From positions 310,001-374,000 of the forward strand of contig JBBCGI010000001.1 in the NCBI GenBank assembly GCA_037200975.1: a stretch of DNA of 64,000 bases, in the 5' to 3' direction. This document shows positions 26,605 through 34,950 of the stretch, piece after piece. Origin of the DNA: Pseudomonadota bacterium. GTDB taxonomy: Bacteria; Pseudomonadota; Gammaproteobacteria; Steroidobacterales; Steroidobacteraceae. Numbering within the stretch: position 1 is the stretch's first letter; each line of letters begins with the position of its first letter. Under the pieces are notes generated by a model. The model ran no database searches, was not told where the DNA came from, and was given only the letters and a program-made list of their open reading frames with translations. Both the position numbers and the translations under genes were made by a program.

Positions 26605-27579
26605 TCAGAACCGTACTAGCGCCGAGCCCCAGGTGAAGCCGCCGCCGAAGGCTTCCAGCAGCAGCAGATCGCCGCGCTTCACGCGGCCGTCACGCACACC
26701 GACATCGAGCGCCAGCGGCACGGACGCCGTCGACGTGTTGCCGTGGTCCTGCACGGTGACGATGACACGCTCCATCGGCAGCTCGAGCCGCTTGGCCATC
26801 GCCGAGATGATGCGGATGTTCGCCTGGTGCGGAATCAACCAGTTCACGGCGGACTTCTCGAGGCCATTCGCCGCGAGCGCTTCGTCGACCGCGCCGCCGA
26901 GTTTCTGCACGGCGACCTTGAACACTTCGCTGCCGGCCATCCTGATGCCGATGTCGACCTTGTTGGTCACGGGGTCGATGTTGAATCCCTTCGACACGCC
27001 GCTTTCGACGTACAGCAGATCCTTGTAGGCGCCATCGGCATGCAGATGCGTGCTCATGATGCCGGGTTCCGCCGACGGCTTGAGCACGACGGCGCCGGCC
27101 CCGTCGGCGAACAACACCGCAGTGCTGCGATCGGCCCAGTTCGTGATGCGCGAGAGCGTCTCTGCCCCCACCACCAGCGCGCACTTGGCCTCGCCCGCCT
27201 TGATGAATTTATCCGCGATGGACATCGCGTAGATGAAACCGCTGCACGCGGTCTCGACCGAAAACGCGGGGCAACCGCGCGCGCCGAGGCGCGCCTGCAG
27301 CAACACGCCGCAATTCGGAAACACCAGATCGGGCGTGGTGGTGCCGAACACGATGAAATCGATTTCGGCCGGCGTGACGCCCGCGGCCTCGATGGCGCGG
27401 CGCGCAGCGACTTCGGCCAGGTCGACGGTAGTTTGCCCTTCGGCCGCGATGTGACGGCGTTCGATGCCGGTGCGCGAACGGATCCACTCGTCGGTGGTAT
27501 CCATCTTCTTCTCGAGATCGAAATTGGTGACGATCTTTTCCGGCAGGTAGGAACCCGTGCCGGCAATGCGTGAGTACAT
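26605..27579 (-). CDS. fabH: Beta-ketoacyl-ACP synthase III FabH
   Basis: A 324-residue enzyme that starts fatty acid synthesis by condensing acetyl-CoA with malonyl-ACP. The catalytic triad is present: Cys112 in VETACSGFIYAM, His in WLIPHQANIRII, Asn in VQDHGNTSTASVPLALD. The N-terminus SRIAGTGSYLPEKIVTN and the C-terminus EAFGGGFTWGSALVRF are standard. It follows plsX (21 bases between). Unusually, no fabD/fabG/acpP follow: the gene is the end of its operon and faces a convergent regulator gene across the inverted repeat. Confidence 0.97.
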   Translation of the reverse strand: MYSRIAGTGSYLPEKIVTNFDLEKKMDTTDEWIRSRTGIERRHIAAEGQTTVDLAEVAARRAIEAAGVTPAEIDFIVFGTTTPDLVFPNCGVLLQARLGARGCPAFSVETACSGFIYAMSIADKFIKAGEAKCALVVGAETLSRITNWADRSTAVLFADGAGAVVLKPSAEPGIMSTHLHADGAYKDLLYVESGVSKGFNIDPVTNKVDIGIRMAGSEVFKVAVQKLGGAVDEALAANGLEKSAVNWLIPHQANIRIISAMAKRLELPMERVIVTVQDHGNTSTASVPLALDVGVRDGRVKRGDLLLLEAFGGGFTWGSALVRF

Positions 27580-27600
27580 GTTCGCCCTTTGGTCGTCCGG

Positions 27601-28623
27601 TTACTGGCCGCTGGCCTGAGCCACCGCTTTCGCCAGTGCGTTTTCAATTGCCGCCGGAAGTCCACGGCGCATCGCGGTGGCGGCCGTGCTGATGGCCTGG
27701 GCGAATGCGACGCGGTCCGCGCTGCCGTGGCTTTTTACCACGACTGCGGTCAGTCCGACCATGCACGCGCCGTTGTAACGCCGCGGATCGAGTCCCGCGC
27801 CCACGCGCCGCAGGACCGGGCGGGCTAGCAACCCGGAGAGCTTGCTCATCGTGTCGCGCGAAAATTCCGTGCGCAGCTGTTCGACGATGAGCTTCGCGAG
27901 GCCTTCCATCGCCTTCAGCGCGACGTTGCCGGTGAACCCATCCGTGACCACCACGTCGACGCCTTCATCGAAGATATTGTTGCCTTCGACGAAGCCGAGA
28001 TAGTTCACGCCACTGGCGCGAATGAGCTCGTGCGCGTCCTGGATGAGTTCGTGGCCCTTGGTGTCTTCCTCGCCGATGTTGAGCAGGCCGACGCGCGGGT
28101 TCGGAATACCGAACACGTCGCGCGCGACGATCGAGCCCATGGTGGCGAACTGCGCGAGCTGCAGCGCAGTGGCCTTGGTGTTGGCGCCGAGATCGAGGAT
28201 GTGCGTGTGGCCGCCGTTGCGCGCCGGCACGGACGACATGATCGGCGCACGCTCGACGGGACCCACGGTCTTCAACACGAAGTGCGCCATCGCGGTGAGC
28301 GCGCCGGTATTGCCGGCGCTCACCATCGCTTGCGCGCGGCCTTCCTTCACGAGGTCGATCGCCAGCCGCATCGAGGAATCCTTGCGGCGGCGGATGGCCT
28401 CGCGCGGATGCTCCGACATGCCGACGACGGTCGCCGCCGGATGGATCGACACGCGCGACCGCACGCCCGCGGGCGCACCAGCGAGCGCGGGTTCGATGAC
28501 TTCGGGTAGCCCCACGAGGATGAGCTCGAGGGCGGAATCGGTGTCGAGCGCGCGCAATGCGCCGGGGATGCACTCCGGCGCACCGCTGTCACCACTCATC
28601 ACATCGACGGCGATAGACGCCAT
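27601..28623 (-). CDS. plsX: Phosphate acyltransferase PlsX
   Basis: A 340-residue enzyme that makes acyl-phosphate from acyl-ACP for phospholipid synthesis. Signature blocks: IAVDVMSGDSGAPECIPGAL, AMVSAGNTGALTAMAHFVLK, ILDLGANTKATALQLAQFA, VGLLNIGEEDTKGHELIQDA, DVVVTDGFTGNVALKAMEGL. Length is usual. It lies between rpmF and fabH in the conserved yceD-rpmF-plsX-fabH order, on the minus strand, and is likely co-transcribed with both. Confidence 0.97.
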   Translation of the reverse strand: MASIAVDVMSGDSGAPECIPGALRALDTDSALELILVGLPEVIEPALAGAPAGVRSRVSIHPAATVVGMSEHPREAIRRRKDSSMRLAIDLVKEGRAQAMVSAGNTGALTAMAHFVLKTVGPVERAPIMSSVPARNGGHTHILDLGANTKATALQLAQFATMGSIVARDVFGIPNPRVGLLNIGEEDTKGHELIQDAHELIRASGVNYLGFVEGNNIFDEGVDVVVTDGFTGNVALKAMEGLAKLIVEQLRTEFSRDTMSKLSGLLARPVLRRVGAGLDPRRYNGACMVGLTAVVVKSHGSADRVAFAQAISTAATAMRRGLPAAIENALAKAVAQASGQ

Positions 28624-28659
28624 GCGCCACGAGCGGGACTGGCCGTCCCGCTACGAAGA

Positions 28660-28854
28660 CTATTCTTCGGTTTCGACTTCGGCCGGTTTTTCGATGACGC
28701 GTTTGCCGCGATAGAAACCGTCCGGAGTGATGCGATGGCGCAGGTGCGTCTCACCGGACTGCGGATCGACGGACAGCGCGGGCTTCGTGAGCCCGTCATG
28801 CGAACGATGCATGCCGCGCTTGGACGGCGTTTTGCGACTTTTCTGAACAGGCAT
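28660..28854 (-). CDS. rpmF: 50S ribosomal protein L32
   Basis: 64 residues: [20 protein letters not shown], then [17 protein letters not shown], the standard cysteine-free L32 of Gammaproteobacteria. The first residues bind 23S rRNA near domain V. It lies 24 bases after yceD and 36 before plsX. The acidic tail [10 protein letters not shown] is a little longer than in Escherichia coli. Confidence 0.97.
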   Translation of the reverse strand: MPVQKSRKTPSKRGMHRSHDGLTKPALSVDPQSGETHLRHRITPDGFYRGKRVIEKPAEVETEE

Positions 28855-28878
28855 GGAACCAATCCTCTCGGGCGACTA

Positions 28879-29412
28879 CTACTTGCGTTTCAACAGTTCG
28901 CCCAACTGTGCAAACGGTTTTTGAACCTGGTGCTCGGCGGCCTCTTCGGAGGTTTCGCCATCCTGCCCGGGCAACTGCACTGCGCTGCCCGCGCACTCAC
29001 TTCCTTCTCCATGCCGCGGCACATGAGGCAACGCCAGCAGGACTTCTTCATCGACGAGGTCGCGCACGCTCAAGCTGTCGCCCTCGACCAGAAACACTTC
29101 CAACTCCGCGGGCACCCGGTCGGCCGCGGCGTAATCGCTGACCAGCGCGATGCGCGACTTCACGTCCACCGGCCAGCGCATCGTCTGCATGCAGCGCTGG
29201 CAAACTACTTCGGGCGCAGCGCTCACCTCGAGGTCTGCAACCGCCTGTCCGAGCTGGCGCGAAAAACGCACGCGGCCCGTGGCTGCTCCCTCCGTGGACG
29301 TGAGTTCCCCGGACACCCTGGGCAGCTCCTCGAACGGAATCGTGAAATCGATTGCCGCTTCGGTGCCTACCAGAGAGTCGACGGGAGCGCGTCGGGACCA
29401 GCCCAGTGACAT
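28879..29412 (-). CDS. yceD: YceD/DUF177 family protein (23S rRNA accumulation protein)
   Basis: 177 residues. The family hallmark CQRC (VVCQRCMQTMRWPVDVKSRI) and the acidic block SVRDLVDEEVLLALPHVPRH are present, along with a C-terminal KPFAQLGELLKRK. The homologue in Escherichia coli affects 23S rRNA levels. ATG at 29412 gives MSLGWSRRAPVDSLV; the frame extends 11 codons further but without support. It is first in the yceD-rpmF-plsX-fabH operon and divergent from maf. Confidence 0.9.
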   Translation of the reverse strand: MSLGWSRRAPVDSLVGTEAAIDFTIPFEELPRVSGELTSTEGAATGRVRFSRQLGQAVADLEVSAAPEVVCQRCMQTMRWPVDVKSRIALVSDYAAADRVPAELEVFLVEGDSLSVRDLVDEEVLLALPHVPRHGEGSECAGSAVQLPGQDGETSEEAAEHQVQKPFAQLGELLKRK

Positions 29413-29479
29413 GGGGCGCGTATGATAGGGACCGCTCGCCCCCAAGTCAAAACAACAATAACTCTAAGCCTTTGTTTTT

Positions 29480-30076
29480 ATGAGCTCCACGGCAAAACTT
29501 CGGCCACTGATACTGGCTTCCACTTCCCGCTACCGCGCCAGCCTCCTGAGCCGCTTCGGGCTCGAGTTCTCGGCGCAGAATCCCGGCGTCGATGAAATCG
29601 AGCGGCCGGGCGAATCCCCGCGTGCGCGCGCCTTCCGGCTGTCCGAGGCCAAGGCCGAAGCCATCGCGCGGGAAATGCCCAATGCCGTGATCATCGGCGG
29701 CGACCAGGTGCCAGCTACCAGCACCACCATCCTGCACAAGCCGGGCAACGCCGCGAATTGCCGCGAACAGCTGAAACTGCTGTCCGGCTCGACCGCGGAG
29801 TTCTACACCGCCTGCACGGTGCGCTGCGTGGAAACCGGGGTGAAGCTGTCGCATGTCGACACCACCGCGGTGAAGCTGCGGCCGTTGTCGGACGCGGAAA
29901 TCGATCGTTACATCGAACGCGAACAGCCCTTCGATTGCGCGGGCGGCTTCAAGGCCGAGGCATTGGGGATCACGCTGTTCGAACGCATCGATTGTGAGGA
30001 TCCCACCGCGATCGTCGGACTGCCGCTGATCTGGCTGGCGGGCGCGTTGCGCGCCGTCGGCTTCGAAGTGCCCTGA
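29480..30076 (+). CDS. maf: Maf-like nucleotide pyrophosphatase (YceF type)
   Basis: 198 residues. It hydrolyses non-canonical nucleotides; the YceF subgroup prefers 7-methyl-GTP. Motifs: LILASTSRYRASLLSRFG, VDEIERPGESPR, AVIIGGDQVPAT, IDRYIEREQPFDCAGGFKAE and DPTAIVGLPLIWLA. Divergent from yceD and convergent with rluC, whose stop is the next base, a conserved neighbourhood. Confidence 0.94.
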   Translation: MSSTAKLRPLILASTSRYRASLLSRFGLEFSAQNPGVDEIERPGESPRARAFRLSEAKAEAIAREMPNAVIIGGDQVPATSTTILHKPGNAANCREQLKLLSGSTAEFYTACTVRCVETGVKLSHVDTTAVKLRPLSDAEIDRYIEREQPFDCAGGFKAEALGITLFERIDCEDPTAIVGLPLIWLAGALRAVGFEVP

Positions 30077-31087
30077 CTAGCGACGCTTCTCGCCCAGCGC
30101 GTCGATCACCGCCGCGAGGTCCGCCGGCAGCGGCGCACTCGCGTTGAATTCCACGCCGGTATCGGGCCAGGTGAAGCTCAACTGGTGCGCGTGCAAGAAC
30201 ATGCGTTTGAGACCGAGCTCCTGCATCTTGCCGTTGAACTCCGCCTCGCCGTATTTTTCATCGCCGGCCAGTGGATAGCCCGCGTGCGCCGCGTGCACGC
30301 GGATCTGGTGCGTGCGGCCGGTCTCCAGCTCCACCTCCATCAGCGAGGCGCGTTTGCCGAAGAACTGCACGGGCTTGAAGACGCTCGCAGCCTCCTTGCC
30401 GGATTCGTGCGCCTTCACCGTGCGTTCGCCGCCGACGCGTATGTCGGTCCGCAACGGCACGTCGATACGCTTCTTGCCCAATTCCCATTTGCCCTTCACC
30501 AGCGCGAGGTAGCGCTTCTCCACCAGCCCGTCACGCATCAACGCATGCAGGGTGCGCAGTGCGGCAGGCTTGCGCGAGATCAGCAGCAAGCCGCTGGTAT
30601 CGCGGTCGATGCGATGCACGAGTTCGAGCGTCTCGTCCGGCCGTGCGGAACGCAGCGCTTCGATCACGCCGAAGCTCACGCCGCTGCCGCCATGCACGGC
30701 CACCCCGGCGGGTTTGTCGATCACGATCAGCCGCGCGTCCTCGAACACGATGGCGCCGGTCAGCCCCGCCACCATCGCCGGCGAGGCACGGCGCGGCGGC
30801 GCGGCCTCCCCGACCCGCACCGGCGGGACGCGCACGATGTCGCGAGCCTGCAACCGGGTCTCGGGCTTGGCGCGTTTACCGTTCACGCGCACCTCGCCTT
30901 TGCGGATCACCCGGAAAATGTGCGTCTTCGGCACGCCATCGAGAATCTTGGCCAGAAAGTTGTCCAGCCGCTGCCCCTCGCCGCGTTCGCCTGCCTCCAC
31001 CTGCTGCACTTTGGCGGGAGCTGCGGGTGGTTTGATGGTGGTTTGTGGCGCCGGCGCCGCAGAGGATTCGTAACGTCTTGTTTTCAC
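30077..31087 (-). CDS. rluC: 23S rRNA pseudouridine synthase RluC
   Basis: A 336-residue RluA-family enzyme (modifies U955/2504/2580 in Escherichia coli). A disordered N-terminal 30 residues precede an S4 RNA-binding domain (GQRLDNFLAKILDGVPKTHIF) and the catalytic domain with the active-site Asp in LELVHRIDRDTSGLLLISR. Later signatures: VEKRYLALVKGKW, ETGRTHQIRVHAAHAGYPLAGD. Divergent from rne across about 400 bases, a gene pairing shared with Escherichia coli. Confidence 0.95.
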   Translation of the reverse strand: MKTRRYESSAAPAPQTTIKPPAAPAKVQQVEAGERGEGQRLDNFLAKILDGVPKTHIFRVIRKGEVRVNGKRAKPETRLQARDIVRVPPVRVGEAAPPRRASPAMVAGLTGAIVFEDARLIVIDKPAGVAVHGGSGVSFGVIEALRSARPDETLELVHRIDRDTSGLLLISRKPAALRTLHALMRDGLVEKRYLALVKGKWELGKKRIDVPLRTDIRVGGERTVKAHESGKEAASVFKPVQFFGKRASLMEVELETGRTHQIRVHAAHAGYPLAGDEKYGEAEFNGKMQELGLKRMFLHAHQLSFTWPDTGVEFNASAPLPADLAAVIDALGEKRR

Positions 31088-31496
31088 TGAGGGTCCCGGG
31101 CTATGATGCGCGCCGACGTCGTCCCCAGCTTGTGTGTGACGACGCGATGCCGCGGCACCGCCGATCGCAACCTTAAGACGAATCGAACGCGCCGCATGTT
31201 AGTTGGTCCTCGGCAACGGGGTCCATCGCTCGAAGGCCGACTTGAATCGTCGCGCGGAAGATGCCCGTCCAGAAAGACGCATCTCGCGCACCGTCGGTGA
31301 AGTAGCTCAAAGGGTTTTGGCGCTCCGCCCCATAACGGGTCGGACTATTAAAACGTGACCATTCACGCGCCCCACAACAATCTTTGGCCTCACGGCTTGC
31401 GCTTCCGCGTCGCGCGGTTGACCGCAATGCCGTCCGTAAGGATATCCGCCGTTCGAATCGAGTTGGCCCGACAGAAGTCACTAGGGTCCAATTCAA
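31088..31496 (+). promoter_or_regulatory. rluC-rne divergent intergenic region, likely rne leader
   Basis: 409 bases without a convincing gene. It must hold promoters for rluC (left) and rne (right). In enterics rne has a long 5' leader through which RNase E controls its own message; position and size are compatible, but I cannot identify the conserved hairpins by eye. A weak promoter-like pair, TTGACC at 31418 and GATATC at 31441 with 17-base spacing, lies close to the rne start. Confidence 0.4.
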
Positions 31497-34181
31497 ATGA
31501 AGAGAATGCTCGTCAATGCAACCCAGCAAGAGGAGTTGCGCGTAGCACTGGTTGATGGTCAGAAGCTGTTTGACCTCTCCATCGAGATACCTTCCAAAGA
31601 ACAGAAGAAAGCGAACATCTATAAAGGACGAATCTCGCGTATCGAGCCCTCGCTCGAAGCCTGCTTCATCGATTACGGCGCGGAACGTCACGGGTTCCTG
31701 CCGCTGAAAGAAATCTCCAAGGACTACTTCCGCGGCAAGCAGGACAGCGGGCGCAACAACATGCGCGAGCTGCTCTCCGAGGGCCAGGAAGTCATCGTCC
31801 AGGTGGAGAAAGAAGAACGCGGCAACAAGGGTGCCGCGCTCACCACGTTCATCTCCCTCGCCGGCCGCTTCCTGGTGCTGATGCCGAACAACCCGCGTGC
31901 CGGGGGTGTATCGCGCCGCATCGAAGGTGAAGACCGCGACCAGATGCGCCAGGTGATGGATGAACTCGTCATCCCCGACGGCATGGGCGCGATTGTCCGG
32001 ACTGCCGGTGTCGGACGCGCTGCGGCCGAGCTGCAGTGGGACCTCGACAACCTCAAGAGCCAGTGGGACCAGATCGACGCGGCCACCAAGGACCGCGCGG
32101 CCCCCTACCTCGTGTATCGCGAGAGCGACGCGGTGACACGTTCGTTGCGCGACTATCTCGCGGACGACATCGGTGAAGTGCTGGTCGACGACGACGCCAC
32201 GTTCGCCACCGCGCAGGAATACATGACGCGGTTCATGCCGCCCGAGGCGCAGAAACGTCTCAAGCGTTACACCGACGACGTTCCGCTGTTCACGCGCTTC
32301 CAGATCGAAAACCAGATCGAGTCCGCGTACGCGCACAAGGTGGAGCTGCCGTCGGGCGGATCTATTGTTGTGGACTACACCGAGGCGCTGGTGTCCATCG
32401 ACATCAACTCCGCGCGCGCCACGCGCGGCGGCGACATCGAAACCACCGCGACCAACACCAACCTCGAAGCGGCCGACGAAATCGCGCGCCAGCTGCGCAT
32501 CCGCGACATCGGCGGCCTGATCGTCATCGACTTCATCGACATGGAGTCGCCGAAGAACCAGCGCGATGTCGAAGACCGGCTGCGCGACGCCGTGAAGATG
32601 GACCGCGCGCGCATCCAGATCGGGCGCCTGTCGCGCTTCGGACTGCTCGAGATGTCGCGCCAGCGCCTGCGTCCGTCGCTGGGCGATTCGAGCCACCTGG
32701 TCTGCCCGCGCTGTACCGGCATCGGATCCATAAGATCAGTCGAGTCCATGACGCTCGCCATCCTGCGCCTCATCGGCGAGGAAGCGCGCAAGGACAAGAC
32801 CGCGCAGATCGTCGCGCAGGTGCCGGTCGAAGTGGCCACCTACCTGATGAACGAAAAGCGCGAATGGCTGCGCACGCTCGAAGACAAGAGCTCGGTGGAT
32901 CTGATGATCGTGCCGAACCCGCACATCCAGACGCCGGAATATTCCATCAAACGTGTGCGCTCGGACGAGATCGATCTGCCCGAGAACAAGCAGCTCAGCT
33001 ACAAGATGCCCGAGCGTCCGCCGGTGGCCGATCCGACCGGCACGCGTGATGTGAAGCCGGTGCTCGAGCCCGCCGCGGTCATTCCGACTGCGCCAGCCAC
33101 CTCGGCACCAGTAGTCGTGCACGTGCCCGCACCGGCAGCCGTCGCCGCGACCGCGGCCGTTGCCGCGCCTCCCGCGGGACTCGGCTTCTGGGCACGCCTT
33201 GCCTATCTATTCACCGGCAAGGCGCCGGAAGGCGCCGTGGCGCAATCCGCGCCAGCACGCAGCGAACCGCGCCGCGACGGTGGCGAGCGTAGTGGCCGCG
33301 ACCGCAATCGCCCGGGTGGCCGCCATCGGGATGGCGGCGACCGTGGCCGCGACCGCAACGCGCATGGCCGCGACCGCAACAACCGCCATGGCGGCCGTGA
33401 TGCCGGCCGTGACGGCGGCAACCGGGAGGCTAGTGGCAGTCGTGAAGCCGGCGAACGTGGCGGACGCGATCGGCATCGCGAACATGGCCGCGATCGGGAC
33501 GCTCCGCGCGAGGCGGGCCGTGAACCCAGGCGCGATGCCGCGCGCGATCAGGCGGCGCCGCGGGAACCGCTGCCGCCGCGCGATCCGCAACGCGACGCTC
33601 AACGCGAAGCCGAACGTCAGGCACAGCGCGAACGCAATCGCGAACGTCAACGCGAACAGCAGGCCGCGGCCGCCGCAAATCCGTCGACCGCGGGCGCAGC
33701 ACCGGTGGCAGCCGCTCCGGCCGCGACGGAAGGCGATGCACAACCTGCCTTCGACGCGGGGAATGGCAATGGCCCCGCGCAGGACGCAGCGCGCGGTGAC
33801 GGTCGCGGACGCCGCGGTCGCCGTCGTGGCCGTCGTGGTGGCGGTCGCAATCGCGAGGCCGGCCAGCCGAACAACGGCGCCGGCGAATCCGGCGAGGGCA
33901 ATTTTTCGGGCGCACGCGAGGCATCCGACGAGGAGCGCGAATTCCACGCGCAGATGAGCAACGGCAATCGTGGCGAAAGCCACGATCAGGGCGGGTACGA
34001 AGCGTCGCCGCCGCGCGAATCCGCGCCGGAAGAACGGTCCGAGCGATCCGAGGCGCCGCGCGAGCAGCAGTCTTCGCAGGCGCCGCTCGATCTGCCGCCG
34101 CCGCCGCCGAGCAAACCGTTCGTCGTGTGGTCGTCGTCGCCGTCCGAAGCGCCCACGCCCACTCCGCACCGCGACGAATAG
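31497..34181 (+). CDS. rne: Ribonuclease E
   Basis: An 894-residue essential endoribonuclease and degradosome scaffold. The catalytic half (residues 1-530) starts [20 protein letters not shown] and includes the S1 domain ([20 protein letters not shown]), the 5' sensor region, the DNase-I-like catalytic region ([36 protein letters not shown]) and the Zn-link CPRCTGIG. The C-terminal part is low-complexity: a Pro/Ala linker, a possible membrane-anchoring amphipathic stretch [14 protein letters not shown], a long Arg/Asp/His/Gly-rich region, an RNA-binding arginine-rich block ([18 protein letters not shown]), and a Pro-rich tail ending [21 protein letters not shown] terminator follows. Confidence 0.97.
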   Translation: MKRMLVNATQQEELRVALVDGQKLFDLSIEIPSKEQKKANIYKGRISRIEPSLEACFIDYGAERHGFLPLKEISKDYFRGKQDSGRNNMRELLSEGQEVIVQVEKEERGNKGAALTTFISLAGRFLVLMPNNPRAGGVSRRIEGEDRDQMRQVMDELVIPDGMGAIVRTAGVGRAAAELQWDLDNLKSQWDQIDAATKDRAAPYLVYRESDAVTRSLRDYLADDIGEVLVDDDATFATAQEYMTRFMPPEAQKRLKRYTDDVPLFTRFQIENQIESAYAHKVELPSGGSIVVDYTEALVSIDINSARATRGGDIETTATNTNLEAADEIARQLRIRDIGGLIVIDFIDMESPKNQRDVEDRLRDAVKMDRARIQIGRLSRFGLLEMSRQRLRPSLGDSSHLVCPRCTGIGSIRSVESMTLAILRLIGEEARKDKTAQIVAQVPVEVATYLMNEKREWLRTLEDKSSVDLMIVPNPHIQTPEYSIKRVRSDEIDLPENKQLSYKMPERPPVADPTGTRDVKPVLEPAAVIPTAPATSAPVVVHVPAPAAVAATAAVAAPPAGLGFWARLAYLFTGKAPEGAVAQSAPARSEPRRDGGERSGRDRNRPGGRHRDGGDRGRDRNAHGRDRNNRHGGRDAGRDGGNREASGSREAGERGGRDRHREHGRDRDAPREAGREPRRDAARDQAAPREPLPPRDPQRDAQREAERQAQRERNRERQREQQAAAAANPSTAGAAPVAAAPAATEGDAQPAFDAGNGNGPAQDAARGDGRGRRGRRRGRRGGGRNREAGQPNNGAGESGEGNFSGAREASDEEREFHAQMSNGNRGESHDQGGYEASPPRESAPEERSERSEAPREQQSSQAPLDLPPPPPSKPFVVWSSSPSEAPTPTPHRDE

Positions 34182-34196
34182 TCAGTCTGCCGATCG

Positions 34197-34237
34197 AAGG
34201 CCCGCGCGCCGCAAGGTGCGCGGGCCTTTTTGTTTTT
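34197..34237 (+). terminator. Rho-independent terminator of rne
   Basis: The hairpin AAGGCCCGCGCGCC-GCAA-GGTGCGCGGGCCTT has 14 base pairs with one G:T and runs into TTTTTGTTTTT. It lies 16 bases after the rne stop and overlaps the end of the convergent phosphatase gene. Confidence 0.93.
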
Positions 34238-34713
34238 CAGCCGCCGCTCGACAGCTTCGTCAGCAATCCACGCGCGCCCGCTTCGCACAGTTCGAGGACG
34301 CGCTCGAAATCCTCGACACCCCCGTGGTAGGGATCCGGGACCTCCACGAAGCCGCTGTCGGGGGCGAAATCGAGGAACAGCGACGTCCTGGCGGTCGCGC
34401 CACGGGGCCGCAGACGCTCGAGTTCGGCGAGATTGGCGCGGTCCATCGCCAGGATGTAATCGAAGCGCTCGAAGTCGCCGGCACTGACCTGGCGCGCGCG
34501 CTGCGACGACAGGTCGTAACCGCGCCGGCGCGCCGCGGCGACCGTGCGCCGGTCCGGCGGTTCACCGACGTGGTAGTTAGCCGTGCCGGCCGAATCCGCG
34601 GTCAGCGGCAACCCGGGATACTCGCGCGTCGCCAGCGCGCGCAACACTCCTTCGGCGGTGGGCGATCGGCAGATATTCCCCAGGCAAACAAACAAAACTC
34701 GTTTCTTGTTCAT
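34237..34713 (-). CDS. Low-molecular-weight protein-tyrosine phosphatase
   Basis: 158 residues. The P-loop CLGNICRSPTAEGVL near the N-terminus carries the nucleophilic Cys and Arg; the general acid Asp is in VPDPYHGGVEDFERV; DYILAMDRANLAELERL is the third family block. Such enzymes dephosphorylate tyrosine kinases or polysaccharide export regulators; no kinase or capsule gene is adjacent, so the substrate is open. ATG at 34713 preferred over GTG at 34716. Convergent with rne. Confidence 0.94.
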   Translation of the reverse strand: MNKKRVLFVCLGNICRSPTAEGVLRALATREYPGLPLTADSAGTANYHVGEPPDRRTVAAARRRGYDLSSQRARQVSAGDFERFDYILAMDRANLAELERLRPRGATARTSLFLDFAPDSGFVEVPDPYHGGVEDFERVLELCEAGARGLLTKLSSGG

Positions 34714-34950
34714 CACTCGGTTGACGGCTTCCTGCCGTGTTGAATTCCCGACCCCTATTCAGCGGCTCGCCGACGTATGTTGCCTGTTGGCGGGATGCGC
34801 CGGAAGAAGTCCGGCAAGCCCGGGCAAACCGCTACCGCGAAGAACCGTATGCGTGACTGCGCGCACATATCCCGTGAAAGACGTGCATCTGCCGCCGCTT
34901 TGAGACAGGTTCCGACTCCCCTTGCGCCGTGGGCGTGGGTATAAGGCTGT

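Noticed and set aside
34717-34950. Possible cyclic-di-GMP riboswitch upstream of the PKD lipoprotein, suggested by GGGCAAACC
   Set aside because: The following conserved segments (GNAA loop, GGGACGCAAAGCC, GGTAGCGGGG) are missing, so the match is too short.
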